A stretch of DNA of 46,484 nt. Origin: DASULK01 sp036278255 (lineage in GTDB: Bacteria > Actinomycetota > Actinomycetes > Mycobacteriales > Micromonosporaceae). The stretch spans positions 1-46,484 of the forward strand of contig DASULK010000107.1 in NCBI GenBank assembly GCA_036278255.1, written 5' to 3'. Below the pieces are notes generated by a model that saw only the letters and a list, made by a program, of their open reading frames with translations, searched no databases and was not told where the DNA came from. The translations under genes were made by a program, and so were the position numbers. Every line of letters begins with the position of its first letter. Position 1 is the first letter of the stretch. This document shows, in pieces, positions 8,258 through 16,919 of the stretch.

Positions 8258-8865
8258 GGAGAACTGCTCGGATCGAGCGGACCACCGCCGAGACCAAGGT
8301 CCTGGTCGAGCTTGATCTTGATGGTACCGCCAGGGGCGAGATCAGCACCGGCATCGGCTTCTACGACCATATGCTCCACCAGATCGCCCGTCACGGCGGC
8401 TTCGACCTGACCGTGCAGACCGTCGGCGACCTGGAGATCGACGGGCATCACACCATCGAGGATACGGCGTTGGCGCTGGGTGCGGCCTTCAACCAGGCGC
8501 TCGGCGACAAGGCGGGCATCCGCCGGTACGGCAGCGCCACCATCCCCATGGACGAGGTGCTGGTCCGAGCGGCGGTCGACCTCTCCGGCCGGGCGTACGT
8601 GGTGCACGACGAACCGGAACTGGCGCCGTACATCGGACCGGTCTACCCCACGAGCATGACCCGACACATCTGGGAGTCATTCGGGCAGGCCGCCCGCATC
8701 ACGCTCCACGTCGACGTCCTGCGGGCCGCCCGCCCCGGCAGCCGGCCCGACGCCCACCACGTGGTGGAGGCGCAGTTCAAGGCGGTGTCGCGGGCGCTGC
8801 GCGAGGCGGTGTCGCCGGATGTGCGGATGGCCGGGGCGATCCCCAGCACGAAGGGTGCCCTGTAG
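8254..8865 (+). CDS. hisB: Imidazoleglycerol-phosphate dehydratase
   Basis: HisB dehydrates imidazoleglycerol phosphate to imidazoleacetol phosphate. The 203-residue protein is the monofunctional form without the histidinol phosphatase domain. The manganese-binding histidine motifs are visible: FYDHMLHQIARHG, DGHHTIEDTA and DAHHVVEAQFKA. GTG 8254 overlaps the hisC stop. The TAG stop shares its last base with the GTG of the next small gene. A separate histidinol phosphatase must be encoded elsewhere. Confidence 0.96.
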   Translation: MRRTARIERTTAETKVLVELDLDGTARGEISTGIGFYDHMLHQIARHGGFDLTVQTVGDLEIDGHHTIEDTALALGAAFNQALGDKAGIRRYGSATIPMDEVLVRAAVDLSGRAYVVHDEPELAPYIGPVYPTSMTRHIWESFGQAARITLHVDVLRAARPGSRPDAHHVVEAQFKAVSRALREAVSPDVRMAGAIPSTKGAL

Positions 8866-9035
8866 TGCAGACCCTGCTGCCGGTGGCGCTCTTCGCGCTG
8901 GCCGGTGTCCTCGTCGGCGGCGCCTGGTCGATGCGCCGCCAGGGGGCCAGCCGGGGAGCGGTGGTGTTGATCGGCGCCCTCGCCCTGCTTGCCCTGGTCG
9001 GCGGTGGTCTCTGGCTGCTGCCCGGGAACCGTTGA
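8865..9035 (+). CDS. Small two-helix membrane protein in the his operon
   Basis: This 56-residue reading frame starts at GTG 8865, one base overlapping the hisB stop, and ends at TGA 9033-9035. It is almost wholly hydrophobic: MQTLLPVALFALAGVLVGG, a basic turn (MRRQGASRG), then a second helix of about 20 residues ending WLLPGNR. Coupling to hisB and good wobble-position GC support it as a real gene. A small membrane ORF after hisB is common in actinobacterial his operons, as I recall; the function is unknown. Confidence 0.65.
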   Translation: MQTLLPVALFALAGVLVGGAWSMRRQGASRGAVVLIGALALLALVGGGLWLLPGNR

Positions 9036-9068
9036 TGGCTCTTTGCCGCCAATCGCGAGGACGGGGAT

Positions 9069-9395
9069 ATGAGTAAGGAGCGGGCCCGGCGGCGGGCCGC
9101 CCGGCAGGCTGAGGCGGAACGGCTGCGGGTGGCGCGGGCCAGGGAGGTCGCGCGCCGGGAGCGCCGGCGGGCGCTGCTGGGCCGGCTGCGGCCCCGTCTG
9201 GTCGAGCGGCGTACCGGGCGCCTCTTCGTCCGTCGCAGCCGCGGCGAGCGGGCCGCGATCGCGGTGGCCGCCCTGGTGGCCCTGGCCGCCATCTGGCTCT
9301 TCGTCGCCGATCCGGCCTTGCGCCTGCTGTTGACCTTGGTGATGTTGCTCGGTCTGCCGGCGGTCGTGGTGATCGCCTTTGACCGCCGAATCTAG
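9069..9395 (+). CDS. Basic small membrane protein in the his operon
   Basis: The 108-residue product has a strongly basic first half (about 20 Arg in the first 60 residues, such as RARRRAARQAEAERLRVARA), probably helical. Two hydrophobic segments follow at about 62-82 and 86-103. The start is ATG 9069, preceded by GAGGACGGGGAT. It lies between hisB and hisA, where hisH would be expected, but shows no glutamine-amidotransferase motif (no GxGN, no catalytic Cys). The function is unknown. Confidence 0.72.
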   Translation: MSKERARRRAARQAEAERLRVARAREVARRERRRALLGRLRPRLVERRTGRLFVRRSRGERAAIAVAALVALAAIWLFVADPALRLLLTLVMLLGLPAVVVIAFDRRI

Positions 9396-9410
9396 CTGTG
9401 GAGATGAAAG

Positions 9411-10142
9411 ATGAGCCTCACTCTGCTTCCCGCCGTCGATGTCGCCGACGGTCAGGCTGTCCGCCTCGTGCAGGGGGCCGCCGGCACCGAGACCAGTTAC
9501 GGCGACCCGGTGGAGGCGGCGCTGGCCTGGCAGCGCGACGGGGCCACCTGGATTCACCTGGTGGACCTCGATGCGGCCTTCGGCCGCGGATCCAACGCCG
9601 AACTGCTCGCCGAGGTGGTACGCCGGCTGGACATCGCGGTGGAGTTGTCCGGCGGGATCCGCGATGACGAGTCGTTGACCGCCGCGCTGGCCACCGGCGC
9701 CGCCCGTATCAACATCGGCACCGCCGCACTGGAGGACCCGGAGTGGTGCGACCGGATCATCGGCGAGTACGGCGACCGGGTGGCGATCGGGCTGGACGCG
9801 CGGGGGCGAACCTTGTCGGCGCGGGGCTGGACCCGTGACGGCGGTGACCTCTTCGAGGTGCTGGAACGGCTGAACAAGGCGGGCGCGACGCGCTACGTGG
9901 TCACCGATATCACCAAGGACGGCACCATGCGCGGACCCAACCTGGACCTGCTGCGCGAGGTGTGCGCGCAGACCGACGCGCCGGTGATCGCCTCCGGCGG
10001 CGTGTCCACCCTGGATGACCTGCGGGCGTTGGCGGCGCTGGAGCCGCTCGGCGTCGAGGGTGTGATCACCGGCAAGGCGCTGTACGCGGGAGCATTCACC
10101 GTCGCCCAGGCGCTGGCCGTACTCGAAGAGGCGGCGAGATGA
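9411..10142 (+). CDS. priA: Phosphoribosyl isomerase A (HisA, probably also TrpF activity)
   Basis: HisA isomerises ProFAR to PRFAR. In many actinobacteria the PriA form also performs the TrpF reaction of tryptophan synthesis. The 243-residue barrel has D10 in LLPAVDV, R18 in AVRLVQG, D170 in TDITKDGT, and the RGW motif at 138-140 that in M. tuberculosis PriA supports both substrates. No trpF is present in the trp cluster at 25.9-31.2 kb, which fits dual use. The start ATG 9411 has GGAG 8 nt upstream. The stop overlaps hisF by 4 bp. Confidence 0.93.
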   Translation: MSLTLLPAVDVADGQAVRLVQGAAGTETSYGDPVEAALAWQRDGATWIHLVDLDAAFGRGSNAELLAEVVRRLDIAVELSGGIRDDESLTAALATGAARINIGTAALEDPEWCDRIIGEYGDRVAIGLDARGRTLSARGWTRDGGDLFEVLERLNKAGATRYVVTDITKDGTMRGPNLDLLREVCAQTDAPVIASGGVSTLDDLRALAALEPLGVEGVITGKALYAGAFTVAQALAVLEEAAR

Positions 10143-10924
10143 GCCAGGACGGCGAGACCGGCCGCCCGGTGCGGGTGATCCCGTGCCTGGACGTGGCGGC
10201 CGGGCGGGTCGTCAAGGGCGTCAACTTCGTCAATCTGCGCGACGCCGGCGACCCGGTGGAACTTGCGGTCGCCTATGAGGCCGCCGGAGCCGATGAGCTG
10301 ACGTTCCTGGATGTCACGGCCTCATCGGAGAACCGGGGCACCACCCTCGAGGCGGTGCGCCGTACGGCGGAATCGGTCGCCATCCCGGTGACCGTGGGCG
10401 GCGGGGTGCGGCAGGTCGCCGACGTGGACGCGCTGCTGGGGGCCGGTGCCGACAAGGTCGGGGTCAACACGGCCGCGATCACGCGGCCGGAGCTGATCGC
10501 GGAGATCGCCGCCCGCTTCGGCCGTCGGGTGCTGGTGCTCTCCCTCGACGTGCGCCGTGCCTCGCCCGGCAGCACCGCCAGCGGCCTCGAGGTGACCACC
10601 CACGGCGGCCGGCGCGGCACTGGCGTCGATGCCCTCGAGTGGGCGCGGCGGGGTGCCGAACTCGGTGCCGGCGAGCTCCTGCTCACCTCGATGGAGACCG
10701 ACGGCACCAAGGCCGGGTTCGACCTGGAGCTGATCCGTGCGGTCCGTACGGTGGTCCAGATTCCGATCATCGCCAGCGGCGGGGCCGGATCGGTGGAGGA
10801 TTTCGCGGCGGCGGTGACGGCGGGAGCCGATGCGGTCCTCGCCGCAAGCGTCTTCCACTTCGGTGAACTGACCGTGAGCGCCGTCAAGGAGGGGCTGCGC
10901 ACCGCCGGCCATCCGGTTCGCTAG
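10139..10924 (+). CDS. hisF: Imidazole glycerol phosphate synthase, cyclase subunit
   Basis: HisF uses ammonia from its partner HisH to convert PRFAR to imidazoleglycerol phosphate and AICAR. The 261-residue barrel shows VIPCLDVAAGRVVKGVNF (catalytic D near residue 18), TVGGGVRQ, AGADKVGVNTAA, and TSMETDGTKAGFD (second catalytic Asp). IIASGGAGSVEDF is the phosphate-binding loop. It overlaps priA. The partner hisH is not in this operon, so it must lie elsewhere. Confidence 0.96.
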   Translation: MSQDGETGRPVRVIPCLDVAAGRVVKGVNFVNLRDAGDPVELAVAYEAAGADELTFLDVTASSENRGTTLEAVRRTAESVAIPVTVGGGVRQVADVDALLGAGADKVGVNTAAITRPELIAEIAARFGRRVLVLSLDVRRASPGSTASGLEVTTHGGRRGTGVDALEWARRGAELGAGELLLTSMETDGTKAGFDLELIRAVRTVVQIPIIASGGAGSVEDFAAAVTAGADAVLAASVFHFGELTVSAVKEGLRTAGHPVR

Positions 10925-10963
10925 CGTCGGGGGAACCATCCGCTACGTGAGAAGGCCCCTCCC

Positions 10964-12151
10964 ATGACCGCTACCGCCGCTCCCAGCCTCGACCCGGCCG
11001 ACCCGCTCGGCATCGACGCGCTGCTCACCGCCGAGGAACTCGCAGTGCGGGAAACCGTCCGGCGGTTCTGTCTCGACCGGATCCAGCCCCACATCGCCGG
11101 CTGGTTCGAACGTGGCGAACTACCGCAGGCGCGCGAGCTCACCCGCGAACTCGGCGCCCTGGGACTACTCGGCATGCATCTTGAGGGGTACGGCTGCGCC
11201 GGCATGAGCGCGGTGGACTACGGTCTGGCCTGCCTCGAACTGGAGGCGTGCGATTCCGGGATCCGCTCGCTGGTGTCGGTGCAGGGATCGCTGGCGATGC
11301 AGGCGATCTGGGCGTACGGCAGCACCGAGCAGAAGGAGCACTGGCTGCCCCGGATGGCGGCGGGGGAGGTGATCGGCTGCTTCGGTCTGACCGAGCCCGA
11401 CCACGGCTCGGATCCCGCTTCGATGCGGACGGTGGCCACGCGCGACGGATCCGACTGGATCCTGAATGGACGCAAGATGTGGATCACCAACGGCAGCATC
11501 GCCGATGTGGCGGTCGTGTGGTCCCGCACCGACGACGGGATCCGAGGCTTCCTCGTCCCGGCCGGCACCGCCGGTTTCACCGCCGTGGAGATGAGACGGA
11601 AGCTGTCGTTGCGCGCCTCGGTGACCAGCGAACTCCTCCTCGATGAGGTGCGCCTTCCTGCGGATGCGCTCCTGCCGCTGGCACGGGGCCTGCGTGCGCC
11701 GCTGGGCTGCCTCGGTGAGGCCCGCTACGGCATCGTCTGGGGTGCCCTCGGCGCGGCCCGGTCGGCTTTCGAGGCGGCCCGGGAATATTCCCGTTCTCGA
11801 ATCCAGTTCGGCCGCCCGATCGCCGGATTTCAACTCACCCAGGCCAAGCTCGCCGACATGGCCCTGGAGCTACAGAAGGGCCTCCTGCTCGCATTGCATC
11901 TCGGCCGGAGCAAGGACCGTCACGGCCTGCATCCGGCGCAGGTGAGCTTCGGCAAGCTCAACAACGTCCGCGAGGCACTGGAGATCTGTCGTACCGCCCG
12001 CACGATTCTCGGCGCCAACGGCATCTCGCTGGAGTATCCGGTGATCCGGCACATGAACAACCTGGAATCGGTGTTGACCTATGAGGGAACCTCGGAGATC
12101 CATACATTGGTCATCGGGCAGGCGCTGACCGGGGTGGCCGCCTTCCACTGA
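10964..12151 (+). CDS. Acyl-CoA dehydrogenase, glutaryl-CoA dehydrogenase type
   Basis: This flavoprotein removes hydrogen across the alpha-beta bond of an acyl-CoA; glutaryl-CoA dehydrogenases also decarboxylate to crotonyl-CoA. The 395 residues include CFGLTEPDHGSDPASM (FAD/substrate region), WITNGS, and the catalytic base E374 in YEGTSEIH. R101 in DSGIRSLVSVQ matches the arginine that binds the glutarate carboxylate in known glutaryl-CoA dehydrogenases, supporting that subtype. It begins 40 bp after hisF with its own start, and may be in the same transcript by chance. The substrate remains an inference. Confidence 0.85.
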   Translation: MTATAAPSLDPADPLGIDALLTAEELAVRETVRRFCLDRIQPHIAGWFERGELPQARELTRELGALGLLGMHLEGYGCAGMSAVDYGLACLELEACDSGIRSLVSVQGSLAMQAIWAYGSTEQKEHWLPRMAAGEVIGCFGLTEPDHGSDPASMRTVATRDGSDWILNGRKMWITNGSIADVAVVWSRTDDGIRGFLVPAGTAGFTAVEMRRKLSLRASVTSELLLDEVRLPADALLPLARGLRAPLGCLGEARYGIVWGALGAARSAFEAAREYSRSRIQFGRPIAGFQLTQAKLADMALELQKGLLLALHLGRSKDRHGLHPAQVSFGKLNNVREALEICRTARTILGANGISLEYPVIRHMNNLESVLTYEGTSEIHTLVIGQALTGVAAFH

Positions 12152-12193
12152 CCGTCCGTCCCGGCCTGGTTCGCCCCGCCAGCCGGGCCCAGG

Positions 12194-12649
12194 TTACGGA
12201 CCGCCTTCGGGTGAGCGGCGCGGCACCGGTGGGCGGCGGCGGGCGACGAATTCCTGCACCGCGACCGCGTGCTCCTGCGCGTCGAGCGTCCAGTCGCCGA
12301 GGCTGGGCGTGTGCCTGCGGTTCAGCACCCCGTGGATGGTGTCCACGGCGGTGGCGAGCGCCCGGTGCGGCCGGGTCCGCCACAGCTGTTCGCCGCTGGG
12401 GGTGACCCGGAACCAGCCGTCGGTGACGCTGATCAGGCCGGCGCCGATCAGACGGCGTACCGCGGCCTCCAGCTCGTCACGGGCCGGGATCGTGTCCTTG
12501 AGGTGGTCGGCAGTGGTCAAGACATCGGCGAGCCGGACACCCTCCGGGCGGCGACTGGAGGGGGAGCGGCGGTGGCGTCCGGCCCCCCCGGCGATGACCA
12601 GTGATACGAAGACCCATGCATCGGCCCGGAGCCAACCATTGTCGACCAT
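12194..12649 (-). CDS. Conserved actinobacterial unknown, possible winged-helix fold
   Basis: The 151-residue product starts WLRADAWVFVSLVIAGG, then has VRLADVLTTADHLKDTIPARDELEAAVRRLIGAGLI, which looks like a winged-helix-type helix-turn-helix with wing (SVTDGWFRVTPSGEQLW). I recall similar small proteins of unknown role in actinobacteria. I chose ATG 12649 over GTG 12697 because the protein family begins there and CATTAT lies 6 nt upstream, consistent with a leaderless transcript. DNA binding is not shown. Confidence 0.62.
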   Translation of the reverse strand: MVDNGWLRADAWVFVSLVIAGGAGRHRRSPSSRRPEGVRLADVLTTADHLKDTIPARDELEAAVRRLIGAGLISVTDGWFRVTPSGEQLWRTRPHRALATAVDTIHGVLNRRHTPSLGDWTLDAQEHAVAVQEFVARRRPPVPRRSPEGGP

Positions 12650-12740
12650 GGAGAGATAATGCCGTGTGAACGGCCGGGACGGAACGGCCTGGGGCACCCC
12701 GTTTCGGAGGCTGGAATGGATTCTTTTTCCGGCCGTGCCC

Positions 12741-13478
12741 TCACTCCTGGCCGTTGGCCGGGGTTGGCGGGGGTGTGACCGCTTCGGTGGCCGGTGCGAC
12801 GGTGAACATCGGGATGAAGAGCTGGGCGAGGGGGCCGATCGTCAGCGCGTACGCGACCGTCCCCATCCCGAGCGTCCCACCGAGCAGCCAGCCCACCGCC
12901 AGTACGGCCACTTCGATGAACGTACGGACCACCCGGATGGAGCGGCCCGGTCGCCGGGCGACGAATCCGGTCATCAGTCCGTCCCGTGGCCCGGGTCCGA
13001 GCCGGGCTCCGATATAGAGGCCGGTGGCCACGCCGTTGAGCACGATTCCGGCGAGTAGCAGACCGATCCGGGCGGCGAGGTGGGTGAGGGTGGGCAGCAG
13101 CGCGAGTGCCGCGTCCACGGCGAGGCCGATGACCACCACGTTGCTGATCGTGCCCAGGCCGGGACGTTGGCGCAGCGGGATCCACAGCAGCAGGACCACA
13201 GCGCCGACGAGGATCGTGACCGTGCCGATGGAGAGTCCCGAGTGCCGGGACAGCCCCTGGTGGAAAACGTCCCATGGGTTCAGGCCGAGGGCCGACCCGA
13301 TCATCAGGGCCATGCTGATGCCGTAGAGCACCAGGCCGACGTAGAGCTGCGTAAGTCGGCGGATAAACCGTCGACCGGTGCGGGCGGAGCGGGGTTCGGG
13401 TCCACTCGGCTGGAATATCGCTGGCAGTCGCTGGTAGAAGTTGCCAATTACGGTCACCCATGCCACTCTTGGGGCCAC
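12741..13478 (-). CDS. YczE/YitT-like integral membrane protein
   Basis: The 245-residue protein has about five hydrophobic segments after a basic N-terminus, including LYVGLVLYGISMALMIGSALGLNPWDVFHQGL, typical of YczE-type membrane proteins of unknown transport or surface role. In several bacteria yczE lies next to and divergent from a MocR-type regulator, as here. GTG 13478 is taken as start since TATTTT at 13486-13491 lies 7 nt upstream and no Shine-Dalgarno is visible; GTG 13457 is an alternative. Confidence 0.8.
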   Translation of the reverse strand: MAPRVAWVTVIGNFYQRLPAIFQPSGPEPRSARTGRRFIRRLTQLYVGLVLYGISMALMIGSALGLNPWDVFHQGLSRHSGLSIGTVTILVGAVVLLLWIPLRQRPGLGTISNVVVIGLAVDAALALLPTLTHLAARIGLLLAGIVLNGVATGLYIGARLGPGPRDGLMTGFVARRPGRSIRVVRTFIEVAVLAVGWLLGGTLGMGTVAYALTIGPLAQLFIPMFTVAPATEAVTPPPTPANGQE

Positions 13479-13515
13479 TTGTGGGAAAATAAAGTGCCAG
13501 TTGTGCAGGAGTGGC
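13462..13515. promoter_or_regulatory. Divergent yczE/mocR control region with repeated GCCACT half-sites
   Basis: GCCACT occurs at 13462-13467 and again at 13474-13479 (12 bp apart). The inverted forms AGTGCC (13493-13498) and AGTGGC (13510-13515) lie on the mocR side. MocR/GntR regulators often bind a direct repeat plus an inverted copy near their own divergent promoter. The -10-like TATTTT for yczE lies between the two pairs. Binding by the adjacent regulator is inferred. Confidence 0.5.
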
Positions 13516-13516
13516 T

Positions 13517-14974
13517 ATGACGAGCACGATTCGCGGTCCACAACTCGTCCGGTTGCTCGGCCACTGGCATGCCCTGCCGGGGCGTCGGCGCCGCCCCGAC
13601 TACGCCGCGCTTGCCGCCGCGATCCGCAGCCTGCTCGCCGACGGCCGTCTCCCGCTCGGAGTGCGGCTGCCCGCCGAGCGGGAGCTGGCGCAGTCACTGG
13701 GGGTCAGCCGCACGACCGTGAGCGCCGCCTACCGCCAGTTACGGGAGACCGGCCACCTCAGAAGCCGACGCGGTGCCGGCAGTTGGACCACGCTGCCCAA
13801 CGGTCATCGCGTGGCCAGTTACGGGCTCTGGGCTCCCGAGGATGATCTCAGCATGATCGACCTCGGCGTGGCCGCGCTGGCCGCTCCGCCGGAGCTGGTG
13901 CCGGCCGCGCACGCCGCTGCCGAAGACCTGCCCCGCTATCTCGGCGGCGCCGGATACCACCCGACCGGGATCAGCGAGCTGCGGGAGGCGATCGCCCAGG
14001 TATACACCGCCCGTGGCTTGACCACCAGCCCTGAACAAATCATGATCACCAACGGCACTCAGCACGCCCTCGACCTGGTGCTGCGCCTGATCGTGCCCCC
14101 CGGAGCCCGCGTACTGGTCGAATCCCCCACCTATCCCAACGCCCTGGCCGCCCTCGCCGCCCGGCGGGCCCGTATCACCACCCACGGCCTGGCGGTCGAC
14201 GGCGAGGGCTGGGATCCTGAGCTGCTGCTCGGCAGCCTGCGCCAGGCGCGACCCCGGCTGGCCTACCTGATCCCCGAGTTCCAGAACCCGACCGGACACC
14301 TGATGTCCGCGAAGTTGCGCCAGCAGGTCGTGGCTGCCGCACACGCCAGCGACACCGACCTGGTCGTCGATGAATCGTTCGTGGATCTTCCCTTGGATGG
14401 GATCTCGGTGCCCCCGCCCACCGCGGTCTTCGACCGGCGCGCCCGGGTGATCTCCATCGGCGGGATGAGCAAGCCCTACTGGGGCGGCCTGCGTATCGGC
14501 TGGGTGCGGGCGTCGGCGCCGCTGGTGCAGCGTCTGGCCGCCGCCCGGGTCGGGGTGGACATGGCCAGCCCTGTGCTCGACCAACTCGTCGCCGTACACC
14601 TGCTCGCCGAGGCACCGGCCATCGTCGCCGCGCGCCAGGAGCAGTTGACCGCGCAACGTGATGCTCTGGTGGCGGCGCTGCGCGCCTCGTTGCCTGACTG
14701 GCGGGTGGCCGTGCCGAGCGGTGGTGTCACGCTCTGGGCCGAGCTGGACGGACCGATTTCCAGCGCACTGGCCCGCGCCGCCGAGGAGGTTGGGGTCCGG
14801 CTCGCGCCCGGCCCGAGGTTCGGCCTGGACGGCACCCTGGAGCGGTTTCTGCGGCTGCCCTTCACCCGGCCCGCCGCTGAGTTGGTGGAGGCGGTCGACC
14901 GGATCGCGACGGCCCGGTACGACCTCGATCGCACCAGCCGCCCACGATGGCGGGAGCCCGCGGTCATCGCTTGA
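13517..14974 (+). CDS. MocR-family regulator (GntR winged helix fused to aminotransferase domain)
   Basis: The 485-residue fusion has an N-terminal GntR winged helix (about 25-95: LPAERELAQSLGVSRTTVSAAYRQLR) and a fold-type I aminotransferase domain. NGTQHALDL, ESPTYPNA, DESFVDLP and the PLP lysine in GGMSKPYWGGLRIGW are visible. MocR proteins sense amino compounds or PLP forms and usually control a neighbour. The likely target is the divergent yczE-like gene. ATG 13517 is chosen because AGGAG sits 5 nt upstream; GTG 13511 would overlap it. Confidence 0.92.
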   Translation: MTSTIRGPQLVRLLGHWHALPGRRRRPDYAALAAAIRSLLADGRLPLGVRLPAERELAQSLGVSRTTVSAAYRQLRETGHLRSRRGAGSWTTLPNGHRVASYGLWAPEDDLSMIDLGVAALAAPPELVPAAHAAAEDLPRYLGGAGYHPTGISELREAIAQVYTARGLTTSPEQIMITNGTQHALDLVLRLIVPPGARVLVESPTYPNALAALAARRARITTHGLAVDGEGWDPELLLGSLRQARPRLAYLIPEFQNPTGHLMSAKLRQQVVAAAHASDTDLVVDESFVDLPLDGISVPPPTAVFDRRARVISIGGMSKPYWGGLRIGWVRASAPLVQRLAAARVGVDMASPVLDQLVAVHLLAEAPAIVAARQEQLTAQRDALVAALRASLPDWRVAVPSGGVTLWAELDGPISSALARAAEEVGVRLAPGPRFGLDGTLERFLRLPFTRPAAELVEAVDRIATARYDLDRTSRPRWREPAVIA

Positions 14975-14984
14975 GTGACTGCTG

Positions 14985-15048
14985 CGTCGACCAAGGGCTC
15001 GTGGTCGTGTGCAGCGATAGAACCACGACCACAAGCCCTTGATCGACG
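14985..15048. terminator. Long inverted repeat, probable bidirectional terminator
   Basis: Arms 14985-15009 and 15024-15048 form a 25-bp stem with two mismatches and a 14-nt loop. It sits between the convergent mocR and acyl-CoA ligase genes, where a shared terminator is expected. No long T-run follows, as is usual in actinobacteria. Confidence 0.8.
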
Positions 15049-15092
15049 GGGAAGGGGTGGGTTAGCGCGAGGCTAGAGGCCGGAGGGTTGGA

Positions 15093-16919
15093 TCAGATTT
15101 CGGCGAGGCTGCCCTCGTACATCTTCTCGATCTCTTCTGCGAAGTTGGCCTCCACGACCCCGCGCTTGATCTTCAACGACGGGGTCATCTCGCCGTCCTC
15201 GATCGTCAGATCGCGCGGCAGGATGGCCACCTTCTTGATCGTCTCCCAGCGGTTGAGGCGACCGTTGAGCTCCGCGACGTAACCGTCGATCATCTTGCGC
15301 ACCTCGGGTGAGGTGACGATCTCGGAGTACGGCTTGCCGGCCAGGGGGCCACCGGCAGCCCAACCGGAGATCGCCTCGGGGTCGAGGGTGACCAGCATCG
15401 TGCAGTAGTTACGGGCCTGGCTGACCACCATCACCTGCGAGGTGTAGGGGCACACCGCCTTGAAGATGCCCTCGATGTATGACGGCGCGATGTACTTGCC
15501 GCCGGAGGTCTTGACCAGATCCTTCTTCCGGTCGGTGATCGTCAGGTGGCCCTCGTCGTCGAGTTCGCCGATGTCGCCGGTGCGGAAGAAGCCGTCCTCG
15601 GTGAAGGCAGTGGAGGTCTCCTCGGGCAGGTTGTGGTAGCCGCGCATGACCGGCGCGCCGCGCAGCAGGATCTCGCCGTCCTCGTCGATGCGGCATTCGA
15701 GGTCGCCGAGCGCCTGCCCAACCGTACCGATCTTGAGAGCGCCGGGCCGGTTGACGAAGTTGCCGGCGCTGGCCTCGGTTAACCCGTACCCCTCCGAGAT
15801 CGGCAGGTTCGCTGCGGCGAAGAACTCGCTGATCTCCCTGCTCAACGGTGCGGCGCCGGAGACCATCACCCGGATTCGTCCGCCCAGCCTCGCCTGCAAC
15901 TTGCTGAAAACTAGCTTCTCGGCCAGCGCGTAGCGGAGCTTCAGCCAGCCCGGGACCGGCTTGCCCACCTGCTCCAGCGCGACCTTCTCCTTACCGATCC
16001 GCAGGGCCCAGGTGAAGATCTTCGCCTTGGCGCCGCCGCCCTCGGTTGCGGTGGTGACCGTACGGTTGTAGACCTTCTCGAAGATCCGGGGCGCCCCGCA
16101 CATCAGCGTCGGTCTGATCACGTCGAGCAGATCGACGAGTTTGTCGAGCCGACCGTCGACATAGGTGGGCACCCCGACGTGGATGACCCCGCAGAGCAGG
16201 GTCTTGCCGAACGAGTGGGACAGCGGCAGCCACAGGTACTGCAGGTCGCTCGGCTTGAGCAGGCCGAGTTCGGCCTGGGCCACGCCCTGCCAGCACCAGC
16301 CGCGATGCAGCAGTTCCACGCCTTTGGGACGACCGGTGGTGCCGGAGGTGTAGATGAGAGTGGCCAGGTGGTCCGGTGTGATGCCGGCGATGATCATGTC
16401 GATGAGGTCCGGTTCGGCAGTGAGCGCCTTGCTGCCCCGTTCCTCCAGCTCGGCGAGCGTGAGCTGCGGCGGGGAGGCAGCCGGGTCGGCGGTGCCGTCG
16501 ATGAGGACCACATGGGTCAGCGCGGGCAGGTCCTTGCCGGCAATCTTCGCGGCCTGATCGGCATTCTCGGCGATCAGCACCCGCGACCCGGAGTCGGCGA
16601 TGATGTACGTGGCCTCGTCAGGTTCGGTTGTGGGATAGACCGTGGTGGTTGCGGCCCCGGCGCAGAGCACCCCGAGATCGGCGAGGACCCACTCGAGGCG
16701 GGTGTTGGCCAGGATCGCCACGCGTTCCTCGTTGCCGATGCCCAGCCCCCGCAGTCCGGCGGCGATCGCCTTGGCTCGCTGCCCGATCTGCGCCCAGGTC
16801 AGCCAGGCCGGGCCGGAGTCGTCCGGGGCGGGGTGGGCGAACGCCTCCTGGTCGGGAGTCGCTGCCACCCGCTTGAGAAGCATGTCAGGAATTGACCGGT
16901 ATGGAACCTCGAGCGCCAT
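15093..16919 (-). CDS. Long-chain fatty-acid--CoA ligase (AMP-forming)
   Basis: This adenylate-forming enzyme activates fatty acids to acyl-CoA. The 608-residue protein has the P-loop-like motif LIYTSGTTGRPKGVEL, GYGLTEAS (A5), and RTGDIGELDDEGHLTITDRKKDLVKTSGGKYIAP (A7-A8 hinge and C-terminal lid). The closest familiar group is FadD15-type ligases. ATG 16919 has GGAGG about 9 nt upstream. It is a single gene with its own upstream region. Chain-length preference cannot be read. Confidence 0.92.
   Translation of the reverse strand: MALEVPYRSIPDMLLKRVAATPDQEAFAHPAPDDSGPAWLTWAQIGQRAKAIAAGLRGLGIGNEERVAILANTRLEWVLADLGVLCAGAATTTVYPTTEPDEATYIIADSGSRVLIAENADQAAKIAGKDLPALTHVVLIDGTADPAASPPQLTLAELEERGSKALTAEPDLIDMIIAGITPDHLATLIYTSGTTGRPKGVELLHRGWCWQGVAQAELGLLKPSDLQYLWLPLSHSFGKTLLCGVIHVGVPTYVDGRLDKLVDLLDVIRPTLMCGAPRIFEKVYNRTVTTATEGGGAKAKIFTWALRIGKEKVALEQVGKPVPGWLKLRYALAEKLVFSKLQARLGGRIRVMVSGAAPLSREISEFFAAANLPISEGYGLTEASAGNFVNRPGALKIGTVGQALGDLECRIDEDGEILLRGAPVMRGYHNLPEETSTAFTEDGFFRTGDIGELDDEGHLTITDRKKDLVKTSGGKYIAPSYIEGIFKAVCPYTSQVMVVSQARNYCTMLVTLDPEAISGWAAGGPLAGKPYSEIVTSPEVRKMIDGYVAELNGRLNRWETIKKVAILPRDLTIEDGEMTPSLKIKRGVVEANFAEEIEKMYEGSLAEI

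Noticed and set aside
8865..9410. Decayed hisH between hisB and priA
   Set aside because: The interval is shorter than a hisH gene, and both small frames are intact membrane proteins with no amidotransferase traces.
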